43,375 nt of DNA from an uncultured Bifidobacterium sp. (GCF_949292005.1 NZ_CASEXV010000082.1:1-43375), one strand, 5' to 3'. Positions 32,109 to 41,066 are shown, numbered from the stretch's first letter. Notes: generated by a model from the sequence alone, not told the origin. Numbers and translations are program-made.

Positions 32109-33850
32109 AGCAGCGCGTGCAGCTTCTCCCGGTGGAGACGTTGCTCCCGCGGATCGGGAATCGGCAGGGATGCCAACAGTTTCTTCGTATACGGATCCGA
32201 GGGGTGCCCAATCACCTCTGACGCATATCCATGTTCGACGATGTGCCCCTGGTGCATGACCATGATTCTGTCCGCAAGCATGTCCACCACCGCCAAATCA
32301 TGAGTGATGAACAGGCAAGCAAAGCCGATTTCTGCCTGAAGTTTCGTGAACAGCTCAAGAACCTTAGCCTGCACCGAAACATCAAGCGCGGATGTCGGCT
32401 CATCGGCGATGAGCAGCGAAGGTTTGAGCGCCAGCGCCCTAGCAAGGGAAGCCCGCTGACGTTGACCGCCAGAGAGCTCGTGTGGAAACCTGTCCATATA
32501 TGCCCGCGGAAGCTGGACCATCTCGAGCAGATTGCCGACCTCCTTGCGGGCATCCTGAACAGTGGAGAATCGGTGGTTCACAATTAACGGTTCGGCGACA
32601 TTCTGAGCGATTGTCATGAGTGGGTCAAAGGAGCTGCCGGGATCTTGAAAAACGAATCCAATCTGTGAGCGAATGGGACGAAAATCACGCTCCCTCACAC
32701 CGTTCATTTCCTTTCCCAGAACCGTCAAAGATCCGCCACTCACCCTCTGAAGTCCCGCTATGGCCCGACCTGTGGTGGATTTTCCTGATCCGGACTCACC
32801 AACCAGCCCCAGAACCTCCCCCCGGTGTATCACGAAATCGATGCCAACGACCGCCACGAAATCCGGCTGCATAAGACGTCCCGGATAGGTGATCACAAGA
32901 CCTTTCGCCTCAACCGCGACCGGCTGGTCACGCCAGTTCGTTCCTCGGCTGATCCGCTTACCATCAGGTCCGGGCACCGCGATCTTCTGACCGATCCTTG
33001 GAACCGCGGCCAACAATCGCCGTGTGTACTCATGGTGGGGTTCGTGGAATATCTGGTCCACATCCCCCTGCTCGACGACATGCCCCTTGTACATGACCAC
33101 CACCTGGTCGGCTATGTCGGCGATTACCCCCATGTTGTGCGTGATGATCAGAACACTCGCGCCGAATTCGTCACGCGCCAGCCTGAGAAGGTCGAGGATC
33201 TCCGACTGGACTGTCACATCCAACGCCGTCGTCGGCTCATCAGCCAGAATGAGTCCCGGATTGAGAACCAACGCCATGGCGATGACAATCCGCTGCTTCT
33301 GCCCTCCCGAAAACTGATGGGGGTAATAATCAACACGGGTTTGCGGATCGGGTATGCCCACCTTGCGGAGTATATCGATGGACTTCTCACGCAGCTTATG
33401 GCGATCCTTCAAACCGTGGGCACGCAACCCCTCCTCGATCTGCCATCCAATGGTGTAAACGGGGTTGAGCACAAGATTCGGCTCCTGGAAGACCATCGCC
33501 GCCCTGTCCCCGCGCATTCGACGCAGATCCTCTCCGCTAAGCGAAAGGACATCCACCGCCTGATCGTCGGCCCTTCCCGATAGGTAAATCGCTCCCGAGG
33601 TGGTGGCCGTCTCCGGAAGAAGCTTGATAATGGATCTCGCCGTAACCGATTTCCCCGATCCAGACTCCCCCACGACGCCCACCACGGACCGCCGCGGAAC
33701 CGTGAAACTCACTCCGTCAATTGCCTTGATGGATCCCGCATCCGTCATGAACGACACGCTCAGACCATCGATTCGCGCCAACTCATCCTGCGGCAGCGCA
33801 CGCACACCGTCCGAGGAATCCATGCTCCTGGATCTTCGTTCATCGTCCAT
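32099..33850 (-). CDS. Peptide ABC transporter ATPase, DppD-DppF fusion
   Basis: Both ATPases of a dipeptide/oligopeptide importer are in one 583-residue chain. The first half has GESGSGKSVTARS, FSGGQKQRIVIAMAL and LILADEPTTALDVTV. The second has GESGSGKSTTGRA, LSGGQRQRASLARAL and LLIADEPTSALDVSV. Each half carries the C-terminal oligopeptide-transporter extension (VVEQGDVDQIFHEPHHEYTRRLLAAVP and HIVEHGYASEVIGHPSDPYTKKLLASLP). Such fusions are common in Actinobacteria. AAAAGGGGGCTCAAG precedes ATG 33850, and the start overlaps dppC by 11 bases. It is last in the dppABC-DF operon. Confidence 0.95.
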   Translation of the reverse strand: MDDERRSRSMDSSDGVRALPQDELARIDGLSVSFMTDAGSIKAIDGVSFTVPRRSVVGVVGESGSGKSVTARSIIKLLPETATTSGAIYLSGRADDQAVDVLSLSGEDLRRMRGDRAAMVFQEPNLVLNPVYTIGWQIEEGLRAHGLKDRHKLREKSIDILRKVGIPDPQTRVDYYPHQFSGGQKQRIVIAMALVLNPGLILADEPTTALDVTVQSEILDLLRLARDEFGASVLIITHNMGVIADIADQVVVMYKGHVVEQGDVDQIFHEPHHEYTRRLLAAVPRIGQKIAVPGPDGKRISRGTNWRDQPVAVEAKGLVITYPGRLMQPDFVAVVGIDFVIHRGEVLGLVGESGSGKSTTGRAIAGLQRVSGGSLTVLGKEMNGVRERDFRPIRSQIGFVFQDPGSSFDPLMTIAQNVAEPLIVNHRFSTVQDARKEVGNLLEMVQLPRAYMDRFPHELSGGQRQRASLARALALKPSLLIADEPTSALDVSVQAKVLELFTKLQAEIGFACLFITHDLAVVDMLADRIMVMHQGHIVEHGYASEVIGHPSDPYTKKLLASLPIPDPREQRLHREKLHALLHS

Positions 33851-34949
33851 CTTGAGCCCCCTTTTCCATGACAGCTTCATCCACGTCGACCACGGCATCA
33901 CACGACTCGACGTCCACGGACGGCTCGACCGACGTGTCCTCGATGGATCCCACGACTTCGCCGACCGATTTACGCGCGCGAAGACGCGGGTCCGCCAAAT
34001 CATTGAGCGACTCGCCCACCAGAGTGATCCCTAGGACGATGAGAACGATTGCGACGCCCGGGGCCACTGCGGTCCACCAGATTCCGGCCGTGACATCGGC
34101 GACGGAGCGGTTAAGGTCATATCCCCATTCAGCGGCGGCGGTCGGCTCTATGCCGAAGCCTAGGAAGCCCAGTCCCGCCAGCGTGAGAATTGCCTCCGAG
34201 GAGTTGAGCGTGAGAATCACGGGCAATGTGCGCGTCGAGTTGCGGAGAAGATGCCTCGTCATGATCCTCCAGGTGGAGGCACCGACGACCTTGGCCGATT
34301 CGATGTATGCGGACTCCTTGATGCGCACGACCTCGGAGCGGATCACGCGAAAATACTGTGGAATGTACACTACAGTGATGGAGATTCCCGATGCCAGAAT
34401 CCCACCCCACAAACTCGACTGGCCTCCGGAGATCATAATCGCCATAAGAATGGCCAGCAGCAGCGACGGGAACGAATAGATGGCGTCGGCGACGACGACG
34501 AGCACACGATCGATCCATCCTCCGAAGTACCCCGATACGAGTCCCAAGAACACTCCGACGAAGATGGACAGAAGAACCGCGATGATGATGGCGATGACCG
34601 CAGTTCTGGCTCCCCAGACCGTGCGGCTGAACACGTCGAAACCCCCCACTGTCGTTCCCCAGATGTGCCCCTCGCCGGGAGCGGACTGAGTGGGGAACGA
34701 CTTGCCGTTGGCACCCTTGATCTGCGCATACCCATAGGGGGCTATCCACGGCGCGAAAACGGCCACAAGAATGAAGAACGCAGTGATGACGAGTCCCATG
34801 ATCAGCATCGCCTTCTGCCATCCCACTGCGATTCGCAGCGATTTGACGAAAGGTATGTGAGAGAGGAATGAGGGACCCCGCGACGCGGAGGAGAGCGCTT
34901 CGATCCTTTCATCGGACCGTGGACCTACTGTCGAATCCTTTGCTGCCAT
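33840..34949 (-). CDS. Peptide ABC transporter permease (DppC-like)
   Basis: One of two membrane subunits of the importer, 369 residues. It has an N-terminal membrane segment (about 45-66), an extracellular region with the DppC-type GTTVGGFDVFSRTVWGART sequence, five further segments, and the cytoplasmic coupling (EAA) loop VVRIKESAYIESAKVVGASTWRIMTRHLL. A polar, acidic C-terminal tail of about 60 residues (VVGSIEDTSVEPSVDVESCD) is longer than usual for DppC. ATG 34949 follows the dppB stop by three bases. Confidence 0.93.
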   Translation of the reverse strand: MAAKDSTVGPRSDERIEALSSASRGPSFLSHIPFVKSLRIAVGWQKAMLIMGLVITAFFILVAVFAPWIAPYGYAQIKGANGKSFPTQSAPGEGHIWGTTVGGFDVFSRTVWGARTAVIAIIIAVLLSIFVGVFLGLVSGYFGGWIDRVLVVVADAIYSFPSLLLAILMAIMISGGQSSLWGGILASGISITVVYIPQYFRVIRSEVVRIKESAYIESAKVVGASTWRIMTRHLLRNSTRTLPVILTLNSSEAILTLAGLGFLGFGIEPTAAAEWGYDLNRSVADVTAGIWWTAVAPGVAIVLIVLGITLVGESLNDLADPRLRARKSVGEVVGSIEDTSVEPSVDVESCDAVVDVDEAVMEKGAQDGR

Positions 34950-34952
34950 CGC

Positions 34953-36059
34953 TCAGTACCTCACTCTCGGATCGATGAGGGCGCTGATGACGTCCACGAT
35001 GAAATTGACCACAGAGACGATGATGGCAATGAGGATCACGATTCCCTGGACCGCAACGAAATCCCTAGCCTTAAGATAGTTAGACAGCATGAATCCCAAA
35101 CCCTTCCACTCGAACGTCGTCTCCGTAAGGACGGCCCCGGCAAGCATCATGGCTATCTGCATACCCATCACCGTGATGATAGGAATTAAGGCCGGCCTCC
35201 AAGCGTGCTTCGACAACAGACGTCCCTCGGACACACCCCGCGATCGAGCTGCCTCCACGTATCCCGACATGTACGTCGAGATGACGTTCGTCCTCACCAG
35301 ACGGATGAACACCCCGGCGGTGAGAAGCCCCAAGCTGAGCGCGGGAAGGATGGCGTGCTCCAGAACATCTCCCAGCACTTTCATGTCGCCCAGTTGAAGG
35401 GCATCAATGATGTACAGACCCGTGGGCGATACCAACCGTGAGAACTGCATCTCAGACGACAGCGATGAGCGACCGGAGCTGGGGAGGACTCCCAACCACA
35501 CGGAGAAGATAAGCTTGAGCATAAGCCCGAGGAAGAACACCGGTGTGGCATAGCACAGAATCGCGAAGACCCTGATTGAGGCATCGGCCAAGGTGTCACG
35601 CCGGCGTGCGGCCAAACGTCCCAGACCGATGCCGACGATCAACGCGACAACGAGCGACAACAGCGTCAGCTCCAAGGTCGCGGCCCCGTAGTGCACAAGG
35701 ATCGATGAGACGGGCTGGTTGTCAGTAAGCGTCGTGCCAATATTTCCGTGCAGAAGATCACGCAGATATGCAAGATACTGCACGATCAAAGGTCTGTCAT
35801 ACCCAGCCGCATGAATTCTTCGCTGCAGTTCCTGGGGAGTGAGCCGCCCTCCCATCGCCGCGGATATGGGATCGCCCGTGGCCCGCATCACAAAGAAGAC
35901 GATGGTCACCAGGATGAAAACTGTGGGGATGATCAGAAGAAAACGGGTTATGACGAACCGGAAAAAACCTCCAGAGATTCTGTTCCTCCGAGGTTTCCCG
36001 GGATGTGGATCCGACTTCATGGACCCCGTACCGTCCTGCACGGCTATGTCTGATGTCAC
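34953..36059 (-). CDS. Peptide ABC transporter permease (DppB-like)
   Basis: The partner permease, 368 residues. It has the DppB N-terminus FFRFVITRFLLIIPTVFILVTIVFFVMRATGDP, the PLIVQYLAYLRDLLHGNIGTTL segment, five more membrane segments and the coupling loop YVEAARSRGVSEGRLLSKHAWRPALIPI. GTG 36059 is chosen because GGAGG stands seven bases before it; the in-frame ATG at 36095 lies upstream of that site. It sits in the order dppA-dppB-dppC-dppDF, separated from dppA by a structured 161-base gap. Confidence 0.93.
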   Translation of the reverse strand: MTSDIAVQDGTGSMKSDPHPGKPRRNRISGGFFRFVITRFLLIIPTVFILVTIVFFVMRATGDPISAAMGGRLTPQELQRRIHAAGYDRPLIVQYLAYLRDLLHGNIGTTLTDNQPVSSILVHYGAATLELTLLSLVVALIVGIGLGRLAARRRDTLADASIRVFAILCYATPVFFLGLMLKLIFSVWLGVLPSSGRSSLSSEMQFSRLVSPTGLYIIDALQLGDMKVLGDVLEHAILPALSLGLLTAGVFIRLVRTNVISTYMSGYVEAARSRGVSEGRLLSKHAWRPALIPIITVMGMQIAMMLAGAVLTETTFEWKGLGFMLSNYLKARDFVAVQGIVILIAIIVSVVNFIVDVISALIDPRVRY

Positions 36060-36116
36060 TGCAAATCCTCCTCGATGATGATGACCATCATCCATCCAAC
36101 GTACGTCCCGTCGTTC

Positions 36117-36207
36117 GAATTCCCGATGAGGCTCGACGAGCGACGCCGCCGGCTCCCATAGGAAACCAGCGGCATCGGTCCTGCTCTCTCAAGAGCCATC
36201 GGAATTC
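36117..36207 (-). other. Structured dppA-dppB intergenic RNA
   Basis: On the minus strand GAATTCCGATGGCTC (36193-36207) can pair with GAGCCTCATCGGGAATTC (36117-36134). A small GCTCT/AGAGC stem and a GCCGC/GCGGC stem lie between. A stable processing or stalling structure here would keep dppA transcript in excess over the permeases, as seen for binding-protein operons generally. No T-run follows. Confidence 0.5.
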
Positions 36208-36220
36208 ACGCCATCCGCAA

Positions 36221-37849
36221 TCAGGACTTGGTGATCGAGGCGTAGCGGAAGCGGAAGGACGCATCTAGCACCACACCCGAGACATCTGTTCCGGTGATGG
36301 CTATCTGCGAACCCTGAAGAAGTGGAATGGTCGACAGATCCTCGGTTTCCAGATCCTGAATCTTCTCCAGAATCGTCTTACGTGACGACTCGTCCTTCTC
36401 ACCCGCTTGTTTGACGATCAAGTCGTTTATCGTCGAATTGCTGTAGCCGTTATTGACAAAGTTCCCGTCCCGGAAGAACGGCGAGAGATAGTTGTCGGGA
36501 TCCGAGTAGTCGGGGAACCATCCCAGCTGATATACGGGATATGATCCGTCGGAGTCGTCGGTGACGACACGCTCCTTGTTGTACTGAGTCCACTCGGTCT
36601 GTTGGATTTTCACAGAGAAAAGCCCCCCCTCTTCGAGCTGAGACTTGATCGCCGCGTACTCGTCCGCGGACGACGCTCCGTAGTGGTCGGCGTTGTACTG
36701 GATGTTAAGGGTCACGGGAGTTGTTACGCCTGCGTCGGCGAGGACCTTCTTCGCCTTAGCCAGGCTGGGGCCGCCCTTGCCATCGCCGTATGTGGTCTTG
36801 AACGTGTTCTTATGACCGACAAGGCCATTCGGAATGTAGGAGTACATGGGCGTATACGTTCCCTTATACACCTTCTCGGCAAGTTCCTCCCTATCGATGA
36901 GGTTGGCTACTGCCTGCCTCACGGCCTTCGCCTTGGCGGCGTCAGCGTTCGACTGCGACTCGCCATACGGTTGGAGCTTCATGTTGAACGCCAGCATCCT
37001 CTCCTCGCCGCCAGGGCCCTTGACGACCTTGACCTTCGAGTTCTTCGACAGATTCGAGATGTCCGTCGGAGTCAGGGAACGGTAGGCTATATCGACCTGC
37101 CCCTCCTCAACGGCCATCTTGAGATTGGAGGAATCAGCGAAGTACTGCACCTGCACCACAGAGTTCTTAGCAGGCGTCAACCCCTTGTAGCTCGTGTTCT
37201 TGGCATATGCCAAGGCCTCATTGATCTTGAACGAGGTGAGCTTGTATGGTCCAGCAAAGGCGTTCTTCTTGACGATGGTAGACGCGTCCGTCAGTTTCGT
37301 GGCGGAGAAGACCTCGTTGTCGACGATGGGTCCGGCAGGGCTTGACAGCACCTGCTTGAGCGTCACATCGTAGGGAACGGAATCCTTGAACACCACGGTG
37401 GACGCGTCAGGCGTGGATATCGATTCGATGTTCGCGAGCAGGGATGACGGACCATTGGCATCGTTGATCTTCTTGATGCGGTCGAAGGAGAACTTCACGT
37501 CTGCGGAATCCAAAGTGTCGCCGTTGGCGAACTTCAGACCACTCTTAAGCTTAACTGTGAACTCGGTCCCATCGGAGTTCCAAGTACCGTCATCTGCGGC
37601 AATGTCGGGGCTGAGCTTGGATGTCTTGTAGTTCTGCGCGTACAGAAACGGAAAGACTTGTATCTGCACGGCGTAGGAGCCATTGTCATAGGACCCTGCA
37701 GGATCCAGACTGACGATTTTGTCGGTTGTTCCGATGGTGATGGTCGAAGACCCGCTGTCCGAGGTTCCCGACTTCACCCCTCCGCACGCGGCAAGCGATG
37801 CGACCGCGGCCACTACGGCCACCGCAGCGGTGATTCTTCTATATGTCAA
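36221..37849 (-). CDS. Peptide-binding lipoprotein (DppA/OppA family 5)
   Basis: The extracellular solute receptor, 542 residues. The signal peptide MTYRRITAAVAVVAAVASLAAC ends in a lipobox (LAAC, Cys22), followed by GG and a Ser/Thr-rich linker. The family-5 pattern is clear: ITIGTTDKIVSLDPAGSYDNGS, YDTL-like region LYAQNYKTSKLSPDIAADD, FTVKLKSGLKFANGDTLDSADVKFSFDRIK, and the late DYSDPDNYLSPFF. Peptides are the usual ligands. The start is TTG 37849 with AGGGAG seven bases upstream; no ATG or GTG is better placed. It heads the importer operon and is divergent from the MFS gene. Confidence 0.95.
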   Translation of the reverse strand: MTYRRITAAVAVVAAVASLAACGGVKSGTSDSGSSTITIGTTDKIVSLDPAGSYDNGSYAVQIQVFPFLYAQNYKTSKLSPDIAADDGTWNSDGTEFTVKLKSGLKFANGDTLDSADVKFSFDRIKKINDANGPSSLLANIESISTPDASTVVFKDSVPYDVTLKQVLSSPAGPIVDNEVFSATKLTDASTIVKKNAFAGPYKLTSFKINEALAYAKNTSYKGLTPAKNSVVQVQYFADSSNLKMAVEEGQVDIAYRSLTPTDISNLSKNSKVKVVKGPGGEERMLAFNMKLQPYGESQSNADAAKAKAVRQAVANLIDREELAEKVYKGTYTPMYSYIPNGLVGHKNTFKTTYGDGKGGPSLAKAKKVLADAGVTTPVTLNIQYNADHYGASSADEYAAIKSQLEEGGLFSVKIQQTEWTQYNKERVVTDDSDGSYPVYQLGWFPDYSDPDNYLSPFFRDGNFVNNGYSNSTINDLIVKQAGEKDESSRKTILEKIQDLETEDLSTIPLLQGSQIAITGTDVSGVVLDASFRFRYASITKS

Positions 37850-38191
37850 TGCCCTCTCCCTCTATTTTCTCCGGCTTCTCCGACACCTTATCCGGAAGAA
37901 ATAACCCTATGAAGGTAATGTTTCGATGATATTGCCAAACAACACACGAAAATCGTGTATCTCACAGACCGGACATACTGCATCCGTCGCTATGACGACC
38001 CGCATAGTCGTATGATCGCGACTGTAATCGCGCCCCTCCCGAGAAGGGAACGAGCATGCGCAGGAGTATGGTCCGAACAAGGACCTGCCATCCATCCGCC
38101 ACAATGGGACGGCAGCGGGAAAAATGTGCCCGAGAGGATCTCGGCGGTCACACGCCGGGACACGGGACAGGATGAGGGAGGACGCAGGCCA
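37850..38191. promoter_or_regulatory. Divergent dppA / MFS control region with palindrome ACACGA-AAA-TCGTGT
   Basis: In this 342-base gap the perfect 15-base palindrome at 37944-37958 lies 95-109 bases from the dppA start, a plausible operator. TATGAT at 38011-38016 is a possible plus-strand -10 for the MFS gene, with no good -35. GGGAGG at 38176-38181 is its ribosome binding site. An open frame upstream of ATG 38192 reaches 37955 but has no coding look. Confidence 0.5.
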
Positions 38192-39475
38192 ATGGCACGC
38201 GGGGATCGAGACGGCGGATCAGATCAGATGGCGTTCTTGCGACGTCTTTTCGTGCCGATCTACATACCTGCCATCCTTTTCGCCACCGGCGAGGGTGCGC
38301 TCATCCCCGTCGTCCCGCTGACCGCCAAGGCCTTGGGAGCGGGACTCGCGGGGGCCGGTCTGATATCGGGCCTGCTCATGATCGGCGTGGTTCTCGGCGA
38401 CATTCCCAGTGGATACGCGGTGTCCCGATGGGGAGAGACCTTCGCCATGCGCATGGCGGCCGTAATAGCCATCGCATCGGCCATCGCCTGCCGAATGGCC
38501 ACGAATCTTGTGGTCCTCTCCATCGGAGTCCTCATGATCGGCATGGCCTCCGCCACCTTCAACCTTGCACGGCACTCCTTCCTCACGACATGGACGCCCT
38601 GGTGGTACCGTGCCCGCGCCATGTCGCTTCTGGGAGGAACGACGCGCGTGGGCGCGTTCATCGGACCGTTCATCGCGGCTCCTGTCATCGCCTTCAGCGG
38701 ATCGGACAATGTCTACTGGATTCACGTCGCCGCGTGCCTCGCGGTCCTGCTTCTGCTGCGTCTCACGCCCGACCCCGCGAAGGCGTTGTCGTCGAACCTG
38801 CAGGCCGCCCGATCCGAGCGGGGGCTTCGGGACTCCCCATCAGGAGCGACCACCACGCAAAGCGATTCGAAAAAGCATGTCGAACAGGAAAAACGCCCTT
38901 CGATCCGCGCCTATCTTCCCATCCTCATCCGGCTGGGAACCGCGGCGGGAATACTCCAGATGCTGAGGGCCTCACGACAGGTGATCCTCCCGTTATGGGG
39001 GGTGCAGCTCAACATACCCGAGTCCCGGATCGCCATCATCGTCGGCATCGCCGGGGCGGTCGATCTGTCACTCTTCTACACCTCGGGTCAGGTGATGGAC
39101 CGCTTCGGCAGACGATGGGTCGCCGCGCCCGTGCTCGCCGGACTAAGCATCGCCCATCTTCTGCTTCCCCTGGCCAGCGCCGAATGGGGTTACGTGACCG
39201 TGGCCATACTGCTATCCCTCGCCAATGGCATGGGAAGCGGCATCGTGATGACATTGGGCTCCGATCTCGCCACACGCTACGCCGCCGATGACACGCCCGG
39301 CTTCCTCTCGGGATGGAGGGTATTCACCGACACCGGCTCCGCCGCCGGACCACTGGTCATATCCGGCATGACCGCACTGGCGGGACTGTGGTCGGCCCCT
39401 GTTCTCATGGGACTATGCGGATTGGCGGGGGCGTTCATGATGATGCGCTACATACCACGTCTTGTGGGACGGTAG
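38192..39475 (+). CDS. Major facilitator superfamily transporter
   Basis: The 427-residue protein has about 12 hydrophobic segments in two halves, split by a cytoplasmic loop of about 50 polar residues (about 195-245, QAARSERGLRDSPSGATTTQ to KKHVEQEKR). The MFS motif A equivalent between segments 2 and 3 is DIPSGYAVSRWGET; the second half has YTSGQVMDRFGRRWVAAP. This pattern suits drug or metabolite exporters, but the substrate is unknown. ATG 38192 has GGGAGG ten bases upstream. It shares a control region with the peptide importer, which may or may not be meaningful. Confidence 0.9.
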   Translation: MARGDRDGGSDQMAFLRRLFVPIYIPAILFATGEGALIPVVPLTAKALGAGLAGAGLISGLLMIGVVLGDIPSGYAVSRWGETFAMRMAAVIAIASAIACRMATNLVVLSIGVLMIGMASATFNLARHSFLTTWTPWWYRARAMSLLGGTTRVGAFIGPFIAAPVIAFSGSDNVYWIHVAACLAVLLLLRLTPDPAKALSSNLQAARSERGLRDSPSGATTTQSDSKKHVEQEKRPSIRAYLPILIRLGTAAGILQMLRASRQVILPLWGVQLNIPESRIAIIVGIAGAVDLSLFYTSGQVMDRFGRRWVAAPVLAGLSIAHLLLPLASAEWGYVTVAILLSLANGMGSGIVMTLGSDLATRYAADDTPGFLSGWRVFTDTGSAAGPLVISGMTALAGLWSAPVLMGLCGLAGAFMMMRYIPRLVGR

Positions 39476-39523
39476 GACGGTTATACAACGGGAGTGATGT
39501 AAGAGTGGATCGGCCGCGGAGCC

Positions 39524-40666
39524 TCACTTCCTCCACCGAAGCCAGCTGTCGGATGCCGATGTCTTGCAGGTGAGGACCACTCCCTTGCTGGACTTGGCCT
39601 TCTTGAATGATGAGGTCGATGTCGACTTGGACGACGACGCCTTGGAGGACGTTGCTTTCTTCGCGGTCGACGTTTTCTGGCGGAAGGCGTTCGATGTGCT
39701 CCCAGGCGCGCTTCCACCCTTCCTCACCAGAGTGATCTGAATCGCCTCAAGGCGATAGGCGTAACCCGCCGTGCCGGCGTCCGCCCCATCCTTTGCCCAG
39801 CCCATCCAACCGAAATGCTGTGCGTGAACGCGGTAATACACGTCGTACGCCGACCCCAGATTGCTGGTGAGTCTTATGCTGATCGCCTCAAGACGCTTCG
39901 CCTTGCCGGACGTTCCCGACATGGCCCCCGTGTTCACCCAGCCCTGCCAGCCATAGGTCTGCACATGCGTGCGATACGTCAGAGTCGGCTTCGGCGCGCT
40001 CGCCGGCGCGTCAAGACTCGACGATGTGGCCAGCGATTGATTCGGACAAGTGGCGAGGACCTTCGACATCGCGCTCTTCTCGCTGCTGGTGACCCACAAC
40101 GAGTATTTTTTCTTGACGGTTATCTGACGGGCAACATAAGCGCAATCGGATGTGGTCTCGCTGGGAATCCATGACGAGGCGTCCTTGTCCCCCTTCGCCT
40201 CGTTGGCATCTCCATCGACGGCCAGCAGGTTCAACGGATCATTGGCCGGCGACTCGCGTTGCGTGGCGCTCCAAGACTGCGCTCCGGTAGACCAGGCGTT
40301 CCCCAGAGCCACCACATGGTCGATCTGAACAGCCGTGGAGGTAGTCTTCCCTCTATGGAAACTGATCGTCTTCCCGGTGTAGGGATCGGAGAGCGTGCCG
40401 CTTGTCACTTCGCAATGCTTTGAATCGCCGTAGGTGACCTTTGTCAAATCCCTTTTGAGTATGTCGTCCCTGGTGTCATATCCGTTGCCGTCGACGTCCG
40501 CCCACTCCTCGCCAAACTGGGAGCGGGAATACCCGCTCATCGACGCGGAATCGCTGACGGTCAAGGCTGACAGCGCAGTCAGCGCCGTTTCCGCCTGCGC
40601 CGCTTCGGCCTTCTCCACAGGCGTGGACAGAACGCCAACGCCCGATACCATCATGGTCAGCGACAC
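39524..40666 (-). CDS. Secreted HNH nuclease with two ChW repeats; signal peptide frameshifted
   Basis: The open frame (380 residues) contains an extracellular HNH/DUF1524-type nuclease domain: SQFGEEWADVDGNGYDTRDDIL, VQIDHVVALGNAWSTGAQSW, then ESPANDPLNLLAVDGDANEAKGD with the expected Asp-His, Asn and Lys-x-Asp positions. Two ChW repeats follow (about 231-267, HVQTYGWQGWVNTGAMSGTS; and 278-313, HAQHFGWMGWAKDGADAGTA), then a Ser/Lys-rich basic tail. The frame as it stands starts at GTG 40666 without a positive n-region or ribosome binding site. A proper start, ATG 40713 after GGGGAGG, runs in another frame and stops after 18 codons. One missing base near 40678-40680 would join them into a normal signal peptide. 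It is thus a frameshifted gene, a sequencing error or a switchable one. The nuclease activity is inferred. Confidence 0.8.
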   Translation of the reverse strand: MSLTMMVSGVGVLSTPVEKAEAAQAETALTALSALTVSDSASMSGYSRSQFGEEWADVDGNGYDTRDDILKRDLTKVTYGDSKHCEVTSGTLSDPYTGKTISFHRGKTTSTAVQIDHVVALGNAWSTGAQSWSATQRESPANDPLNLLAVDGDANEAKGDKDASSWIPSETTSDCAYVARQITVKKKYSLWVTSSEKSAMSKVLATCPNQSLATSSSLDAPASAPKPTLTYRTHVQTYGWQGWVNTGAMSGTSGKAKRLEAISIRLTSNLGSAYDVYYRVHAQHFGWMGWAKDGADAGTAGYAYRLEAIQITLVRKGGSAPGSTSNAFRQKTSTAKKATSSKASSSKSTSTSSFKKAKSSKGVVLTCKTSASDSWLRWRK

Positions 40667-40772
40667 CGCTGCGGACTTATGGACGACACCGTCAATTTAC
40701 GCGCACGTGACATGTGCGCCTCCCCTTCTTCGTGGCACCCGGCTCTCTTAGACCGGATATCCTCACAGGAAA

Positions 40773-40799
40773 ATCGTAGTACCGCGAGAAGCGTGACAA
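40773..40799 (-). promoter_or_regulatory. Possible promoter of the HNH nuclease gene
   Basis: Minus strand: -35 TTGTCA (40794-40799) and -10 TACGAT (40773-40778), with a short 15-base spacer. A transcript from here would reach the GGGGAGG/ATG 40713 start after about 55 bases. The spacer is below the optimum, so confidence is limited. Confidence 0.35.
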
Positions 40800-40922
40800 A
40801 ACCAGTGCGTCATCATGCCGATGGACCACCATGCAGGCGGGCCCCCATCGGAATCCCAATCGCGACGTTTCAAACACATCGTGGCACCGGCCACCTCACC
40901 TGTCAATGAAGACGATTCCAAC

Positions 40923-40950
40923 AAAAAAGGCCACTCCTCACGGAGTGGCC
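40923..40950 (-). terminator. Intrinsic terminator on the minus strand (former ssrA terminator)
   Basis: GGCCACTCC, a four-base loop and GGAGTGGCC make a 9-bp stem followed on the minus strand by six T. It stands 12 bases after the tmRNA-like 3' end at 40963-40982. This is where an ssrA terminator belongs, although no complete RNA gene precedes it here. Confidence 0.85.
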
Positions 40951-40962
40951 CCAATCCGCTTG

Positions 40963-40982
40963 TGGAGCTGCCGGGAATCGAA
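40963..40982 (-). other. 3'-end fragment of tmRNA/tRNA gene: probable attachment site scar
   Basis: On the minus strand these 20 bases read as a T-loop (TTCGATT), T-stem 3' strand (CCCGG), acceptor 3' strand (CAGCTCC) and discriminator A. The partner T-stem strand should be CCGGG but is ATATG, so the RNA is broken exactly at the T-loop. CAGCTCC is the acceptor strand of many tmRNAs (5' GGGGCTG). Integrases commonly cut in such 3' ends and leave a short duplicate at the far side of the element. The perfect palindrome CGAACATATGTTCG (40979-40992) spans the junction. The stretch to 41066 beyond it has no gene. Confidence 0.65.
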
Positions 40983-41066
40983 CATATGTTCGAACACCCC
41001 AGTAATTCCAATGCCTCCCGGCTACTGCCGGAACCGGCGACCCATTAGACGACCCATTATCAATGG

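Noticed and set aside
32099..33850. dppDF fusion as an assembly artefact
   Set aside because: Both halves are complete and in frame, and such fused peptide-transporter ATPases are common in Actinobacteria.
40963..41060. A complete minus-strand tRNA gene ending in the T-loop/acceptor sequence
   Set aside because: No upstream 7-mer pairs with CAGCTCC, the T-stem strands do not pair (ATATG against CCCGG), and no anticodon arm can be drawn; a 3' fragment fits better.
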